Shown here one piece after another: positions 47,956 through 59,784 of a stretch of DNA of 64,000 bases. The stretch lies in NCBI GenBank assembly GCA_025716815.1, contig JAIXMN010000005.1:496001-560000 (forward strand), read 5' to 3'. The translations under genes and the position numbers were made by a program. The stretch's first letter is position 1. Each line of letters begins with the position of its first letter. The notes beneath the pieces are model-generated. The model searched no databases. It saw only the letters and a list, made by a program, of their open reading frames with translations, and was not told the origin of the DNA. Source of the stretch: Dichotomocladium elegans. Lineage: Eukaryota > Mucoromycota > Mucoromycetes > Mucorales > Lichtheimiaceae.

Positions 47956-49101
47956 ATGTCATCATGTGTACATCAGTGCGCCCACCCCCCCTCTCAATTT
48001 TTTCCAGCTCTCCGCTCCCACTTGTCCTCCCGTCCTTTCCTCTCACATTTTCAGGCACCTTTCCTCCCTCTCTTTCACCTTGCCATGCTGCCCTCGCTCA
48101 GTTCATTGCTCATTGGCGGACTCGGTATCAAACTTAATTATGCTGCCACATTTTACATTCCTCGTACACGGCTATTACGGGATCCCCTCGAGACCTTAAG
48201 CGTCGCATTGCCCATCCTTCTTGTCGGCCATATCGGTATCATGATTGCCACCTTGATTTTGGTCAAACAATGCACTTTTAAGGCAACCATGGTAAATGAC
48301 ACGCTCTGTTATGAAAGAGAGAGAGAGAGAGAGAGAACACACGAAAGCGAGCGATCTCTACTTCCTTCCAACTCCCTCCTATCCACCACCTGTGTGCCCT
48401 ACTCTTTTCACAGAAAGATCTAATGAAAAACGAATACAGAGATCCGTCGGCTATGCGCTACTCGTGACAGCGATCGGAACAGGTGTCCTGCATGGTTTAA
48501 TCGTCCTGTTTGGCGCGTCCTTGATCGAGTAAAGACTCATCTGTTGCCGCCCTGAACGAGAGAAGGAAAGCATCCATTAACAATCGGACTATGATAGAAA
48601 GTTTAACCATACGCTGGCCTTTGCGACGTACCTTGCCATTCTGGCGTTTTTGCCGAGTTTTACTGCACTTGCACCCTCCAACCCTGCCATCTGGATAAAG
48701 ACATTTGTGCAGCACAGGTAAAAGGCGATTCGCACGTGGTTTCTTCTTCCTTTTATTATTCCTTGCCTGCGGGACAACATCGGGGCCATGTGCTTAAACA
48801 AACCATCGTAGTCCAACCACAACCCCTGAAATCTTTGCCTATTCTCAGCTCGTGTGCACCTTATCAGGCGCGTGGATCGGTGCTATTGTATTGCCTTTGG
48901 ACTGGGAACGCGACTGGCAGGTAAAATGAGACGTAAAAGAGAATTTATGTCTGGAGGCGGATTGATTAAGGATTATTGCTCCCCTAGGTCTGGCCCATCT
49001 CGTGTGTGATTTCAACTTATCTAGGCCATGCTGTCGGTGTCGTGGCGGCATTCGGTTGGGCTTCATGCAAGAATGTATTCAGCAAGAAGAAGAGCGAGTA
49101 A
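47956..49101 (+). CDS. GPI11: GPI-anchor biosynthesis protein (PIG-F/Gpi11)
   Basis: ER membrane protein that assists addition of ethanolamine phosphate to the GPI core. Five exons, 47956-48291, 48440-48528, 48598-48717, 48812-48920 and 48988-49101, give 255 residues. The best evidence is the C-terminal signature GAWIGAIVLPLDWERDWQ, followed across the last intron by VWPISCVISTYLGHAVG, as in human PIG-F. Earlier hydrophobic segments include LETLSVALPILLVGHIGI and LLVTAIGTGVLHGLIVLFGA. The C-terminus ends in lysines (KKKSE). The start is uncertain: the ATG at 47956 is in frame with the first helices, and 48085 is a second in-frame ATG. The exon 2 acceptor (AATACAG) follows a CTAAT branch-like site and is the one that keeps frame. 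Confidence 0.88.
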
Positions 49102-49834
49102 AAAAGAATGGGGCGATTATATTTCATGAATTTTTCCCTCAAAAGGAAACACACGCATAAAAGCACATATACAATACACACACACAACACACACGCACAC
49201 ACACACGCACACACGCACACAACACACACGCACGCACGCACGCACACACACACACACACACGCACACACACATACACACCTTGTTACATCCTTGATACCA
49301 TCAACCACCCTTTTGCATTTGTCGGTAGTGTTTTTCGTAAATGTACTCCGGGGCAATCACATGCTGCATTCTCACTTGGACCTAATGTGACACACGAAGA
49401 GCACGTTGACACGGACCGCGGAATGTTTTAGCTGTGCTTCAAGAGATTTTGTGTTTAAAAGTATTAGTTCGTACACGTCAATGCTATGACGATATCGTTC
49501 ATTTCAAGCAAAGCACATGTTATCTTCGGTCCATGACCATTTCCATGCCGGAAATAGCCGAAGTCTTTCTTGCTCTCTCCCCTCTTATGAATAGGAAAAG
49601 GCACATTGCAAACACGTAGTATATGGCCATTGGAGACCATCGATCACTCATATACATGTGTGTATTGTGTAACAACCGGTTTTGTCCAAATGCGGATTAC
49701 TCCCCTGGTTTGAAAGGTCTGAGAAGCTCCATATATATTTTTCCCTTTTCTTACCTGTCCCACCTTCATCTTTTATTTTTTATTTTTTTCCTTCTTCTAT
49801 CCGTCACTATTTTTCTTCATCTCGTTCATCTTCG
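49102..49834. other. Intergenic region with (CA)n microsatellite
   Basis: A long CA/CACG microsatellite spans about 49146-49278. Frames across it are repeat artefacts. The segment at 49740-49830 is pyrimidine-rich and lies just upstream of the LRO1 start. Confidence 0.6.
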
Positions 49835-52814
49835 ATGGGAATGCGAAAGCGCCAATTGACTAAAACAGGTTCTGCTGGAGGAACAACAACAACAGCAGCA
49901 GCCGCAGCAGCAGCAGCGGACGCAACGTCAACCGGACGGAAGTCCAGCGCAGCCAAACCCGACGGCTCGCGTCGTCGTGACCGTAATAATAATAACAACA
50001 ACAGAAATGGCAATAGACATACTGCTGGTTCGTCTGCGGAGCCGACGCCGGAAGATATCTTGGCCGACAGTCAACTGTACCATCAAGACGACCGTCCGTT
50101 TTGGAAGCGGAAACGATTTCATTTTGTTATCGGGGTGTCTGTTGGCGCACTGGCCATGCTTGGTGCTGCATCGACAACGCCTGCTGCCCAGAGCCATCTA
50201 AACGAGCTGCAAGCTTATTTGGCCCTACAGCTTGCTGACCTTGACTTGGGCGGCGCGTCTGATATTGTCGATGATTTTCTGGGCAATGTCACCGGGTTTT
50301 TGAAGCCGCCTGCTACGAGTGATATTCCATTTATGCCGGCCTTGGCTATAAGGTAAGGTCATGAAGCGGTGGCCAGCTCTGGACGGCTTGTAATTTTTTT
50401 TTTAATCTTTCAATAGAAGCGAATTTGATCTCAAGCCACATTTCCCTGTGGTGCTTATTCCAGGCATTGTATCATCCGGTCTCGAGAGCTGGGGAACATC
50501 AGAAAAAAGCCAAAAGTACTTTCGGAAACGGATGTGGGGCACTACCAGTTGAGTATTGTTGGTGGGCAAGGAGCTGTGGAGGCGGGTCTACGAGACGAAA
50601 CAAAACAAAAGATGGATTGCTGATGGGCGCTTTTTTTTTTCAAGCCATGTTCAAATCTGTACTTTTGGACAAGGAAAGCTGGACACAACATGTCAAACTT
50701 GACCCGGTCACTGGACTGGATCCTCCGGGAATCAAGATTAGAGCAGCTCAGGGTAAACAAAAAGCAAAACACATACATCCCGCACAACAGAAGATCTCAT
50801 GTCGATTTCACTTTAGGCCTTGATGCAGCGGATTATTTTGTCACGGGGTAAGGTTGATGACATGGCATGCACACACTGCCGCTCTGTAACGCTTTCCTCT
50901 AGTTATTGGGTTTGGGCACGAATCATCGAGAATCTTGCAGCCATCGGATACGATACAAACAACATGTACCTCGCCAGCTATGACTGGCGACTATCGTTTT
51001 CAAATCTCGAGGTCCGCGACGGATATTTTACACGTCTCCGGTCCTCCATTGAAACCTTCCGACGAATCCATAACCGCAAGGTAGTTGTCGTCGCGCATTC
51101 TATGGGTAAACAGAAAAGATTCAGCTTTCCAGAAATACACGCACACACACATATATATATATATTGCTCACCGTCCACGTGACTAGGATCGAATCTGTTT
51201 CCTTATTTTCTGAAATGGGTCGAAAGTCCTGTTGGAGGCAATGCTGGCAGCAGCTGGACCGAAGATCATATTGAAACGTTCGCAAACATCGCAGGGCCCA
51301 TGGTTGGCGTACCAAAGGCCATGACCGCTTTTCTGTCAGGTCACGATTTTTGTGTGCGAGAATGCTGCGGAATGGAATGCTGATATGTAGCCGTCCCTGT
51401 AGGCGAAACACGTGATACAATGGCGCTAGGGAGCTTCGGTGCGTATCTGCTCGAGAAGTTCTTTTCCCGACGCGAACGGGCCTCGTTAATGAGGTCATGG
51501 GCGGGCGGAGCGTCCATGCTCCCCAAAGGGGGTGAGCTCTTCTGGGGATCTGTGGAGCAAGCCCCGGACGATCCGACAGACAGTTACATGTTGGGCAACC
51601 ACCCTTCCTACGGCAGCATGTTGTCGTTCATCGGCAACAAGATCAGAGAAAAGAACAGTACCATCGAAAACAAAACCGATGCAGCACAATCGGTATCGGG
51701 ACCGGCGAAACAAACGATGTCCTCACGTCATTTAACCGTCGCTGGCGCGATGTCGCTGTTGCACGAAAACACGTCCGAGGATTTTCAGACTATGCTCCGC
51801 ACCAATTATTCCTATGGCATTACCACATCGAAGAGCCAGCTAGAGAAAAACGACAATGACTTTACTAAATGGAGCAATTCCCTGGAATCCAAGCTCCCAG
51901 ACGGTACGGAATCGGTCCATTTCAGCACCAAAAACCACTTTTTTTTTTGAAAAGGAGGAGGGTTTCTTAATGACATGTGTATTTCATATAGCCCCGAGCA
52001 TGAAGATTTTTTGCATGTACGGCTCCGGTCTACCTACGGAGCGCAGCTACTACTATGCCGAAGCGTCGAATGAGCAGTCCGAGACGTGCTCGAAGGAGGA
52101 TGAGGACTGCGAGGATGCGGACGATGATGTTGGACAGGATCCGCTCCAGCAGGCCGAGAACATTGGTCTTTCCGTGACGAGTACAGCAAATGATATACTG
52201 AATCCTCCTGAGCTGGTATTTATAATTTACAGGGGTCGGGCGTAAGAGGAGGAAGCATGACTGATATTGCGAAACGGATACAGTATATTGATGCAACTGC
52301 TCATGACCCTGATAACAACGTGAGGACGGGAATTCGGTTTTCAGATGGGTAAAAAGTTTGCTTGCATTTGATATTTCCCTCAGGGCTCGCTCGACTGAAG
52401 AACTCCACCTTCTCCTTCGCACATTGCATAGTGACGGGACCGTTCCGCTGCTATCCCTTGGCTACATGTGTGCTCCGTCAGGAGGATGGCGGAAGCATGC
52501 AGATCTTTATAACCCATCCCATATACCCGTTGTGGTGCGCGAATACAAGAATGAAGTGAGCGAGAGTAGCTTCGACGTTCGGGGTGGTAAGAAAGCCGGC
52601 GATCATGTTGATATTCTAGGCAACTGGGAAATGGTTGTAAGTTTTATATACGCATGCGCACAGATGAGCTGAGTTGGGGACATTGACGGATTCGCCATTT
52701 ACCTAGACGGATATCTTAAGGCTCGTGTCCAACCAGGCAGAAAATGTCACTGAGCGTATCTTATCAGACATTGAACGATATGCGGCCAACATTCGATTGA
52801 TCCCCGAGCCATGA
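49835..52814 (+). CDS. LRO1: Phospholipid:diacylglycerol acyltransferase
   Basis: Makes triacylglycerol by moving an acyl chain from phospholipid to diacylglycerol at the ER. Eleven exons, 49835-50352, 50417-50547, 50645-50752, 50817-50847, 50903-51105, 51187-51339, 51391-51903, 51992-52215, 52233-52348, 52432-52636 and 52707-52814, give 769 residues, all in phase. The cytosolic N-terminus is low in complexity (Thr/Ala and Asn/Arg runs). One membrane helix follows (FHFVIGVSVGALAMLGAAS), then the lumenal alpha/beta-hydrolase domain. The oxyanion region reads PVVLIPGIVSSGLESW. The catalytic triad is Ser329 in VVVAHSMGSN, Asp667 in GDGTVPLLS and His724 in GDHVDILGN. The acidic insert CSKEDEDCEDADDDVGQD near residue 590 looks variable. 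Intron 8 is only 17 bases by this model (52216-52232), which is suspiciously short, so that junction may be wrong. Confidence 0.92.
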
Positions 52815-53349
52815 AAGAGCAGCACCTGGCCTACGTAAAGCCCCCGCCCCAACTCCCATTTGTAAGATATCCCTCTTATTCTGTAGCTTTCTTTAATGAC
52901 TATCTTCGCCCTGCCCTTTCATATACGCAAACCATGAGGGAAGGAGGACCTTTTTTTTTTCTGTGCGCTAGCGTGAGGGAGGGTCCGAGCTCACACTTTG
53001 TTAGTAAGCCTGTGTAGCGCAGTCCCCAAATCGAGAAACAGGTGTTAGGGATGGGGGAATCTTTGTCAGCCATACCTAAATAAGGGAACGAGGACCGGGC
53101 TGGATGTGAGTTTCACCCATGGGGTTGACCAAGGAAAATGGGCCCAAAGAGATGGACCTCTCCCCATTCTGATTGGGCTGAATAACAAATTAGGATGTAG
53201 GTTTTCCCGGAGATGGCGTTGTTGATAAAAAAAGGGGGGGCGGAGTAGTTTGCCATATATTTCTTTTCCGTTCCTTTTTCTTTTATATATATATATACGC
53301 TACATTCGCTCATTCATTAGCAACCGCTCTCCCAAACTCCCCCCTCCCC
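52815..53349. other. Intergenic region
   Basis: No gene. The 3' flank of LRO1 and the promoter of the MATE gene, with a TATATA tract at 53285-53297. Confidence 0.5.
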
Positions 53350-54895
53350 ATGAGATTAGATCAGGACGACACACAAAGTACAAAGAGCAGCGTATCTTCT
53401 ACAGCAACCGAGACGAGTCCGCTGCTGGAGAGTCTATCTCGGACAAGCACTCACGACAGGAGCACCTGGTACACCGAGTTCCGCTGGCTCTTGTTCAACA
53501 GTCTTCCTGTGGTCGGCACGTACCTGTTGCAGAATACGCTTCAGATAGCGTGTGTCCTGACGCTAGGACGCTTGGTAATGCCCGGACGCTTATGGTAAAT
53601 CAACACGCTGACGTTGTTTGTTGTGGATTATGCAGGGTCCGACCGAGCTCGCCGCCTCGGGGCTGGCGACGATGTTCGCCAACTTTTCGGCGTGGAGCGT
53701 GATTCTGGGCACAGCGACGGCTCTCGACACGCTGTGTTCGCAAGCATGGACGGGAGCACGTGATAGACGGCAGGTAGGCGTGCATCTCCAGCAGGCGCTG
53801 TTGATCCTCGGCATTATTCTGATTCCGGTGGGGTTGGTCTGGTGGAACGCCACGCGGATTCTACTTGGGCTAAATCAAGATCGGGTGCTAGCAGAGCACG
53901 CAGGTCTGTTCTTGCGCTGGTTTCTGCTTGGTGTGCCTGCGTTTGTTGCGTTCGAATGTGTCAAAAAGTACCTGCAGGCTCAGGGGATCATGGAAGCGTC
54001 GACGTATGCTATGGTGGTGGTGTCGCCTATCAATTTCGGCCTAAATTATCTGCTGGTGCACTGGGAACCGATTGCGCTTGGTTTTATCGGCGCGCCTATC
54101 GCGACGGCGATCAGCTACTGGCTCATGCTCTCGCTGCTCCTCGGCTACATCCACTTCTTCAAGGGCGGCTGCAGCGAGGCCTGGGGCGGCTGGTCCAGAG
54201 AGGCGCTGCACGGCTGGTGGCCGTTCTTGAAACTCGCCATCCCCGGCATCCTCCTCGTGTGCAGCGAGTGGTGGGCCTTTGAGCTTGCCGCGCTCGCGGC
54301 GTCATACCTCGGCACAGTGGACCTGGCGGCCCAGTCTGTCCTGCAGACCTCGATCTCGGCCACGTTCACCATCCCCTACGGCATCTCCGTGGCCGCATCA
54401 AACCGTGTGGGAAATGCGCTCGGAGGAAGCGACGGCCTCATGGCCAAGCGCGCGTCGACTGTTGCGCTCATCTTCGCCGTGGGCTTCGCTGCTCTTAATT
54501 CAACCTTTCTCATGGTCTCTCGCCACGGCTTCGGCTATCTCTTCACATCGGATCCTCAAGTCGTCGCCAGGATCGCGTCCATCATGCCCGTCTGCGCCCT
54601 TTTCCAGCTCACGGACGGACTCTGCGGCGTTGGCGGTGGTGTGTTCCGCGGTATGGGTCGCCAGCACATCGCAGCCTGGATCAACCTGTTTGCATACTAC
54701 GTCGTCGCGCTGCCTGTCGGCTACATGCTCACGTTCCGCATTGGCTGGGGCCTGATCGGTGTCTGGCTCGGCTTGTCACTCGCCTTATTGATCGGCGCCC
54801 TCGGCGAATGCAGCTTCTTGTTGACTACTGACTGGAACAAGGAGGTCAGACGGACCCAACTTCGGCTCAAGACAGAAAGTGATCCCTGGGAATGA
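53350..54895 (+). CDS. MATE family multidrug/metabolite transporter
   Basis: Cation-coupled efflux transporter with twelve predicted helices; the substrate is unknown. Two exons, 53350-53574 and 53636-54895, encode 494 residues. The Ser/Thr-rich N-terminus (ETSPLLESLSRTS) carries a PLL-type motif common in vacuolar or endosomal proteins. Family landmarks include GTATALDTLCSQAWTGARDR in the first half, QGIMEASTYAMVVVSPINFG, and in the second half SISATFTIPYGISVAASNRV followed by GNALGG and GVFRGMGRQHIAAWINLFAY. The second exon is clearly more GC-rich than its neighbours, notably 54060-54800, and has only one intron where nearby genes have many. The start is the first in-frame ATG after the TATATA tract. 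Confidence 0.93.
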
Positions 54896-57229
54896 AAGAG
54901 GCTTGGCAACAAAATATTCCCCCCCCCACCTCTCTCTCTCTCTCCACACACATACACACTCATCCTCCTCATTGCAACATTCGACCTCCCAAATCCCCTC
55001 CCGCATGTGTAGATAACCAAAAGAAAAACATTTTGCATTCTGTAATACAGATGGTTCGTGATTTTTTAAGATGATGAAGAACCGTGTTGGATACTGCGTC
55101 GTTCTTCTTACGTCTTCCTGTGCTGCAGCACAGCTACTTTTGGGTGAATGAATGGGGGGGTTGGGGTTGATATGCCTCTGTAAACCTCGCCCGGATGGAG
55201 GGAGGGGGAGTTATTATCAGGTATCGATTGGCCATGGTCTCTGACAAACAGACGGACGCGCAAAGAGAAAATGTACTCTCCTCGACCGTCTGTTCTCACG
55301 CCGTCTACTTGCCTAGTAGTGTATCTTGCATGAGCAAGTCTGCACATGTCCCGAATGGAGAGAATACAGTCAGCATTCGATTGACCGTTGAGCTTGTACA
55401 TTGATCCACGGATAACCCCGGAACAAAAGACCCTATGGGGGGAACACCGTTGATCCATCCTCGCACAAGGGACCTGCTCTATTTGCGTTCATGAGAACTC
55501 TTCATCCTCCGATAACCACCCAAATCTTGCCGCTATAGAAAGCTGCCCTCAGGATCATAACACAAGAAGTGGTACCGCATATTGAGAAGATGCGTTCAAG
55601 GCAGAGCGGGCCTGAGCTGGTGTTGGGGCCGAACAGCATCTATCTCGGTTCCAAAAGTCGCACACTTTCCGTACTCGACTGCGAGGGATAGATACCTCAC
55701 TGCCCAAGAACCAGGTCTCCATTGCTTCTCAAGGACTTTTTTTATGCAGCAACCAACAACGAATCACACCACCTCCTGCGTAATTTTTTTTTTTTATTTC
55801 GAAAACTTTGCCCGTCAGCACGTTACAAGAAGCTGATGAAGAGCTCTTTGACTATGTGAACATAAAGTTTCAAAAGGAAGGCCGTGTTTTTCGTGATGGG
55901 GAAATGGCTCTGCGCCAAATATCAGATACCGCGAGCCTATCCGCGGTTGAAGAAGAACCATTCCAAGGCGTATTATTGAATCGACGAGTTTCCAAAACCA
56001 GCAAGTGCTGCTGCTGCTGCACCCACCTGCGGTAAATAAATAAAAAAGTCTTTCAGTACCCTTCAAAATAGCGCGCCTAATCCACGCGCATATCAACGAC
56101 CCAACGATCCAGTCACCCCCCCTCCCTCCCCTGCCATGGCCTGCTACGGTATGAAGGGCTATCAAGAGTGTATATATTTTCGATAGATGTTGAAATCACA
56201 AACTGGTACAGCAGGCATGGCAGAGGACGTTTGTCAACCGAGGTTATGGCATCGGGATCTGGCGGCGGCTCTTGACATGCATCCCTGGTCTTTGGGAAGA
56301 TTGGCATCATCATCCCCCAGCAAAGGTTCTCAGAGAGGAACTCCTTGCACAAGTGTCTGTAAGCTCGTGGATGGCCCGCGCTTCAGGCCGATCGAGACGG
56401 CCATGAGCCCCGACCCCATCATTTTCCGGCGTCAGTTATTGCTGACGCACTCAGCATAACCACCGCCCTTGGGGGGGGGATAAGCCGCTCAGCTTAATGC
56501 GCCCCATACCGCATCGTCTTGGCAGGTTGCATCATCCTGTCAAGGTTTTGCCCGGCTCCCTCTATACCATCCCAAACGCGGAAGAGGTGTCTTGATTGCC
56601 CTTACCTTCAAAACTGTCTTTTTCATTCCACAGTTGTGACCCAACTGCACCGTCTTAAATCAATAATGCCTGCTCCCTTCCCACATTCGCATGCGCTCGT
56701 CGCGCCATCATTGGCTTGCACAATGGAGGCAAATGAAGAGAGTATGCGTGTATATGGTGCCAAAGACGCCGCATAGCGAGCGAACTCATCGGGAAGGAGG
56801 GCTGGCGGATATTATCGACTCTGACAAGGTTGCGCAAGTGGCGTTGCGTGCCTTTAGACCTCCGGTGGGGTTTCCTAGGGTTGGCGTAAAGTATCTTACC
56901 GGGGGAGGGGGAGGAAACATGATCCATTATAGATTAGATCTCTAGTTACCGGCTCCGTCCGCTCACTCGATGATTGAGAGTCCTTCATCAAGACAAAAAG
57001 ACACCGCTTATTTGTTTATTTCTTTCCCCGCCATCCACACCCTTCTTTCGAGGCGTGATAGATAAAAAACGCAAAACAGACTTTCAGCTCAGTTGGGGGA
57101 GGGGCGGTCGATATAAAAAGTCCTCTTGTTTATTGACGCCACGTGCTCGCTCGCTATGCTAAAAAAGGAGCAAGTCATATGGTGGTCCGTGCGCACACAT
57201 GCATGTTGCCTGCAACGCCAGCATGGGAA
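54896..57229. other. Intergenic region
   Basis: About 2.3 kb with one weak gene candidate (55590-56036, listed separately). G- and C-runs occur (for example 54919-54928 and 56469-56478). Other 60-90-codon frames lack recognised domains. Confidence 0.4.
55590..56036 (+). CDS. Possible small protein with a C-terminal cysteine run
   Basis: Two protein-like stretches lie on the plus strand: MRSRQSGPELVLGPNSIYLG from 55590, and ADEELFDYVNIKFQKEGRVF from about 55830. The second runs on to a terminus KTSKCCCCCTHLR and a stop near 56036. An intron is needed between them; TTCGAAAACTTTGCCCGTCAG could supply the acceptor, but I could not find a donor that keeps phase. Five consecutive cysteines near the end would suit palmitoylation and membrane attachment. 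I do not recognise the family. Confidence 0.35.
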
Positions 57230-58144
57230 TCACAAGATGCGGCAGAGTCCTTGTTGAGAAGGCGTGTCTGCGAGCTGATTCGGTTTCGGATGGTGGTGGC
57301 GGGGTGGGGTCGACGTCAAGAGGGGATTGGTTTTATGATACATGGACAATGCCTTTGGATTCTGGTTCAAATGGACCGGTGCAGGCTCTGTGAGTGGCGA
57401 CATTGATGGGACAGTGAGGACCAAGGCGTCGCCGTCGTCTTCTTCTTCTTCCTGCTGCTGCTGCTGCTGCTGCTGGGTCGCTGTTGTTGTCGTGTTGGGG
57501 CCTAGGAGGGCGTCCTTTGGGGGAGTGGCGAGAGGAGGGGAGGTGGCCTGTACCGGTTTGGGCGGTGGTCGTGGTCCGACCTCGTCCTCCTCGACTGTCG
57601 CAGGCGATTCGGATCGCGACGCGTCCGCCGCCATGTGCATACTTTGCAGTGGCTGTTTGTGCTCGTGCTGCTGCTCTTCTTCTTCTTCTTTGGAGGGTGT
57701 TGATTCAGGCTGCTGTTGGTGCAGGAGCCGTCTTTTTTCAATCGCCTCACTGATTCTCGATGCTGCAATCACAGCCGAAACCGCCGCCGCCTGGATATCT
57801 TCTGTCCTGTTGTTGCTCTTCGGACATATCTCGCGTGGTTCAAGCATCCATTCCGGTCCCACTGCATCGGCCGCGCTATATGGACGCTCTATTTCAACCT
57901 TAACCATCGGTGGTCGCAAGGAACCGACGGCAGACGCAATGGCTGCTTGGACAGCCCCTTCAGGAACCCCGCAGCCGCCCTGGGGAATGTCTTTGATCGA
58001 CGATGGCTGGCCGTTCTTCTTCTTTTTCTCCTCCTTCTCCAACGAGGTTGACGTGGACGGCGTGGATCTGGGATCCTGGTTGAGCGACCTGGGCGCTGAC
58101 TGCTGATTTTTCTTCTTTTTATTGTTTCGTTTCTTGGGAGGCAT
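57230..58144 (-). CDS. Low-complexity hypothetical protein
   Basis: Single exon, 304 residues, no recognised domain. The N-terminus is very basic (MPPKKRNNKKKKN). A better-folded stretch around 60-140 has AVQAAIASAVGSLRPPMVKV and EDIQAAAVSAVIAASRISEA, two alanine-rich segments that look like related amphipathic helices. The rest is acidic, proline-rich and Gln-rich (ATQQQQQQQQEEEEDDGD). The opposite strand is also open over 254 codons, a side effect of the repeats. The minus strand is preferred because of its start context and plausible composition. It may be nuclear given the basic N-terminus. Confidence 0.6.
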   Translation of the reverse strand: MPPKKRNNKKKKNQQSAPRSLNQDPRSTPSTSTSLEKEEKKKKNGQPSSIKDIPQGGCGVPEGAVQAAIASAVGSLRPPMVKVEIERPYSAADAVGPEWMLEPREICPKSNNRTEDIQAAAVSAVIAASRISEAIEKRRLLHQQQPESTPSKEEEEEQQHEHKQPLQSMHMAADASRSESPATVEEDEVGPRPPPKPVQATSPPLATPPKDALLGPNTTTTATQQQQQQQQEEEEDDGDALVLTVPSMSPLTEPAPVHLNQNPKALSMYHKTNPLLTSTPPRHHHPKPNQLADTPSQQGLCRIL

Positions 58145-58274
58145 GGGTGAGGAAAGGAAGGATGCTGAAGAAGGAAGAGGTGGGGAATTATGATATGAGC
58201 GACTTGAAGGGGGTGGGATGAATTAGCGAACGGGGGCTAAAATGCAATGTTGGGAGAGATATAAAAATTCCCTA

Positions 58275-59605
58275 TTATTTTCCGTCCTCTCCTCTGATGC
58301 GCTTGACAGGGACCGAGTTCACAGCCGCCATCGTGTCGACTGCTGCGCGTTTGACCGAGAGCGTGTTTGACGACAATGGCTGCACGTTCGCGGGCCGGAC
58401 AGTCCTGCGCTTGACGGACAATGTGTTCACTACAATAGACGACGATGCTGAAGATGGCGCGGTCGCCGTACGCTGCAGCAGCTTGTCTTCTGCAGACGCC
58501 GATCCGCACGTGGCAATCTCAAGCGGCCGGGACAGCTTCTGTTGATCCCATGCGGCCACAAACGCGCGCGTGCCCTGGATCACCTCTGCCTTGTTATGAA
58601 AATGCAACTCCATCAAGGTATTCCATAAAAGGGTGAATACACTCTGTCGCACGCAATTTTCTTCTTGCTCTGTCTCCTCCTCACACGCCGCGTCTCGCCC
58701 AGATGCTTTCGTCGGAATATGTGCGACAAAGAAGCCGACCTGATGATTGGATCCGCATTCTTCTGTGAAGGGCAGGAGCTCCTGCAGTTCCTGCACTGTC
58801 ATCGCGTCATTTCCATCCTCCGCAGCCGACTTCAGGACCCGCGCTTTGGTATCGTCCTGAAACTGCGGGATCACATCTCGCGCCCGCGCCGCAGGTTCGT
58901 ACGGTTGACCGTACGTCCATCCACGGGTACTACTGCTGCTGTTGTCCCCCGTCTCGCGCAGCGCAGAGGACATATCCTCTACGCCAGGGATCCACCACCA
59001 ACCAAAGCCACCAGGAGCTTGTTTCTGGTCCTGAGCAACATCAGACTGCTGCAACGTGGTGATTGGTAAGTATTTCCCCCAATCCGATCGTTTTTTTTTT
59101 TTTCACTTACGCTGACAGATTGCGAAATCACCTTTCGCCACCACCGGATCAAGTCTCGGGCTGAGAGAATATGCTTGTCGGGATGCTTTTTCGAGTTGCG
59201 AAAGAGATATTGAGGTTGCGATCGAGCAAAGACATGGACGGTGCAGGGTGCCATGGCGCGAAGATAGGCTTGCAAAAGTCGTGCGGTCATTCCTCGGATG
59301 TCCGGAAAGGCGCCGGAGGTATCCACCTTGGCGATATAGACTATACGCTGCCGGGTCGCGTCAAGCACAAATTCATCCGCTTCCATGCCGCACACGATTT
59401 GGCGCATCGTCGAATCTCCCTGAGGCGTAAGACTGACCAAGACGAGACGCTTGGTGTGTTGGGCATCGGTTTCATTCTTGCTGCCGCTGTTCCCGTACAA
59501 TTTGAAAGGTTCCGGACGGTTCGCCATGGCATACACCTCGGCCGTATAGCCACCCGGTAAGCTTTTGAAAGCTTCCTGAAGGTGATGTCGCAAGGAAGAA
59601 TTCAT
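58275..59605 (-). CDS. RTT109: Histone acetyltransferase Rtt109 (KAT11)
   Basis: Fungal-type enzyme that acetylates histone H3 on Lys56 with Asf1 or Vps75 during replication-coupled nucleosome assembly. Two exons, 59605-59111 and 59048-58275, give 422 residues, near the yeast length of 436. Family landmarks are FVLDATRQRIVYIAKVDTSG, PCTVHVFARSQPQYLFRNS, HILSARDLIRWWRKVI, and across the intron GWWWIPGVED, then QLPF-type sequence ELLPFTEECGSNHQVGFFVA. The C-terminal tail is low in complexity with repeated NTLSVKR motifs and a basic end (PVKRIRGEDGK), probably a nuclear signal. It is transcribed divergently from ORC1 with 179 bases between the two start codons. Confidence 0.9.
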
Positions 59606-59784
59606 CCAAAAACAAAACGGAAGAAGGGTAAGGATGTCGGTAAGATTGCAGAAAGAAAAAAAAAAAAGGTTGAGAGGGGGAGCGTCCCTAGTTTTCTTTT
59701 TTCTAAATTACTTGCTGTGTGTCGTCTTGTGTGACCTTTTAGTTCCCGCACATTCATTTCTATCCTTCTTTCCTCTGACTTTTC
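59606..59784. promoter_or_regulatory. Shared RTT109/ORC1 divergent promoter
   Basis: The start codons of RTT109 (-) and ORC1 (+) are 179 bases apart, so both promoters lie here. A TTCCCGC sequence at 59743-59749 resembles an E2F-type site (TTSSCGC); no ACGCGT (MCB) site is present. Co-regulation in S phase is an inference from the functions of both genes. Confidence 0.5.

Noticed and set aside
49108..49431. Thr/His-rich frames over 49108-49431
   Set aside because: They are translations of a CA microsatellite.
57342..58106. 254-codon plus-strand frame with Ser and Cys runs
   Set aside because: It is the antisense of the Gln/Glu-rich minus-strand protein; the Cys runs come from CAG-type repeats read on the other strand.
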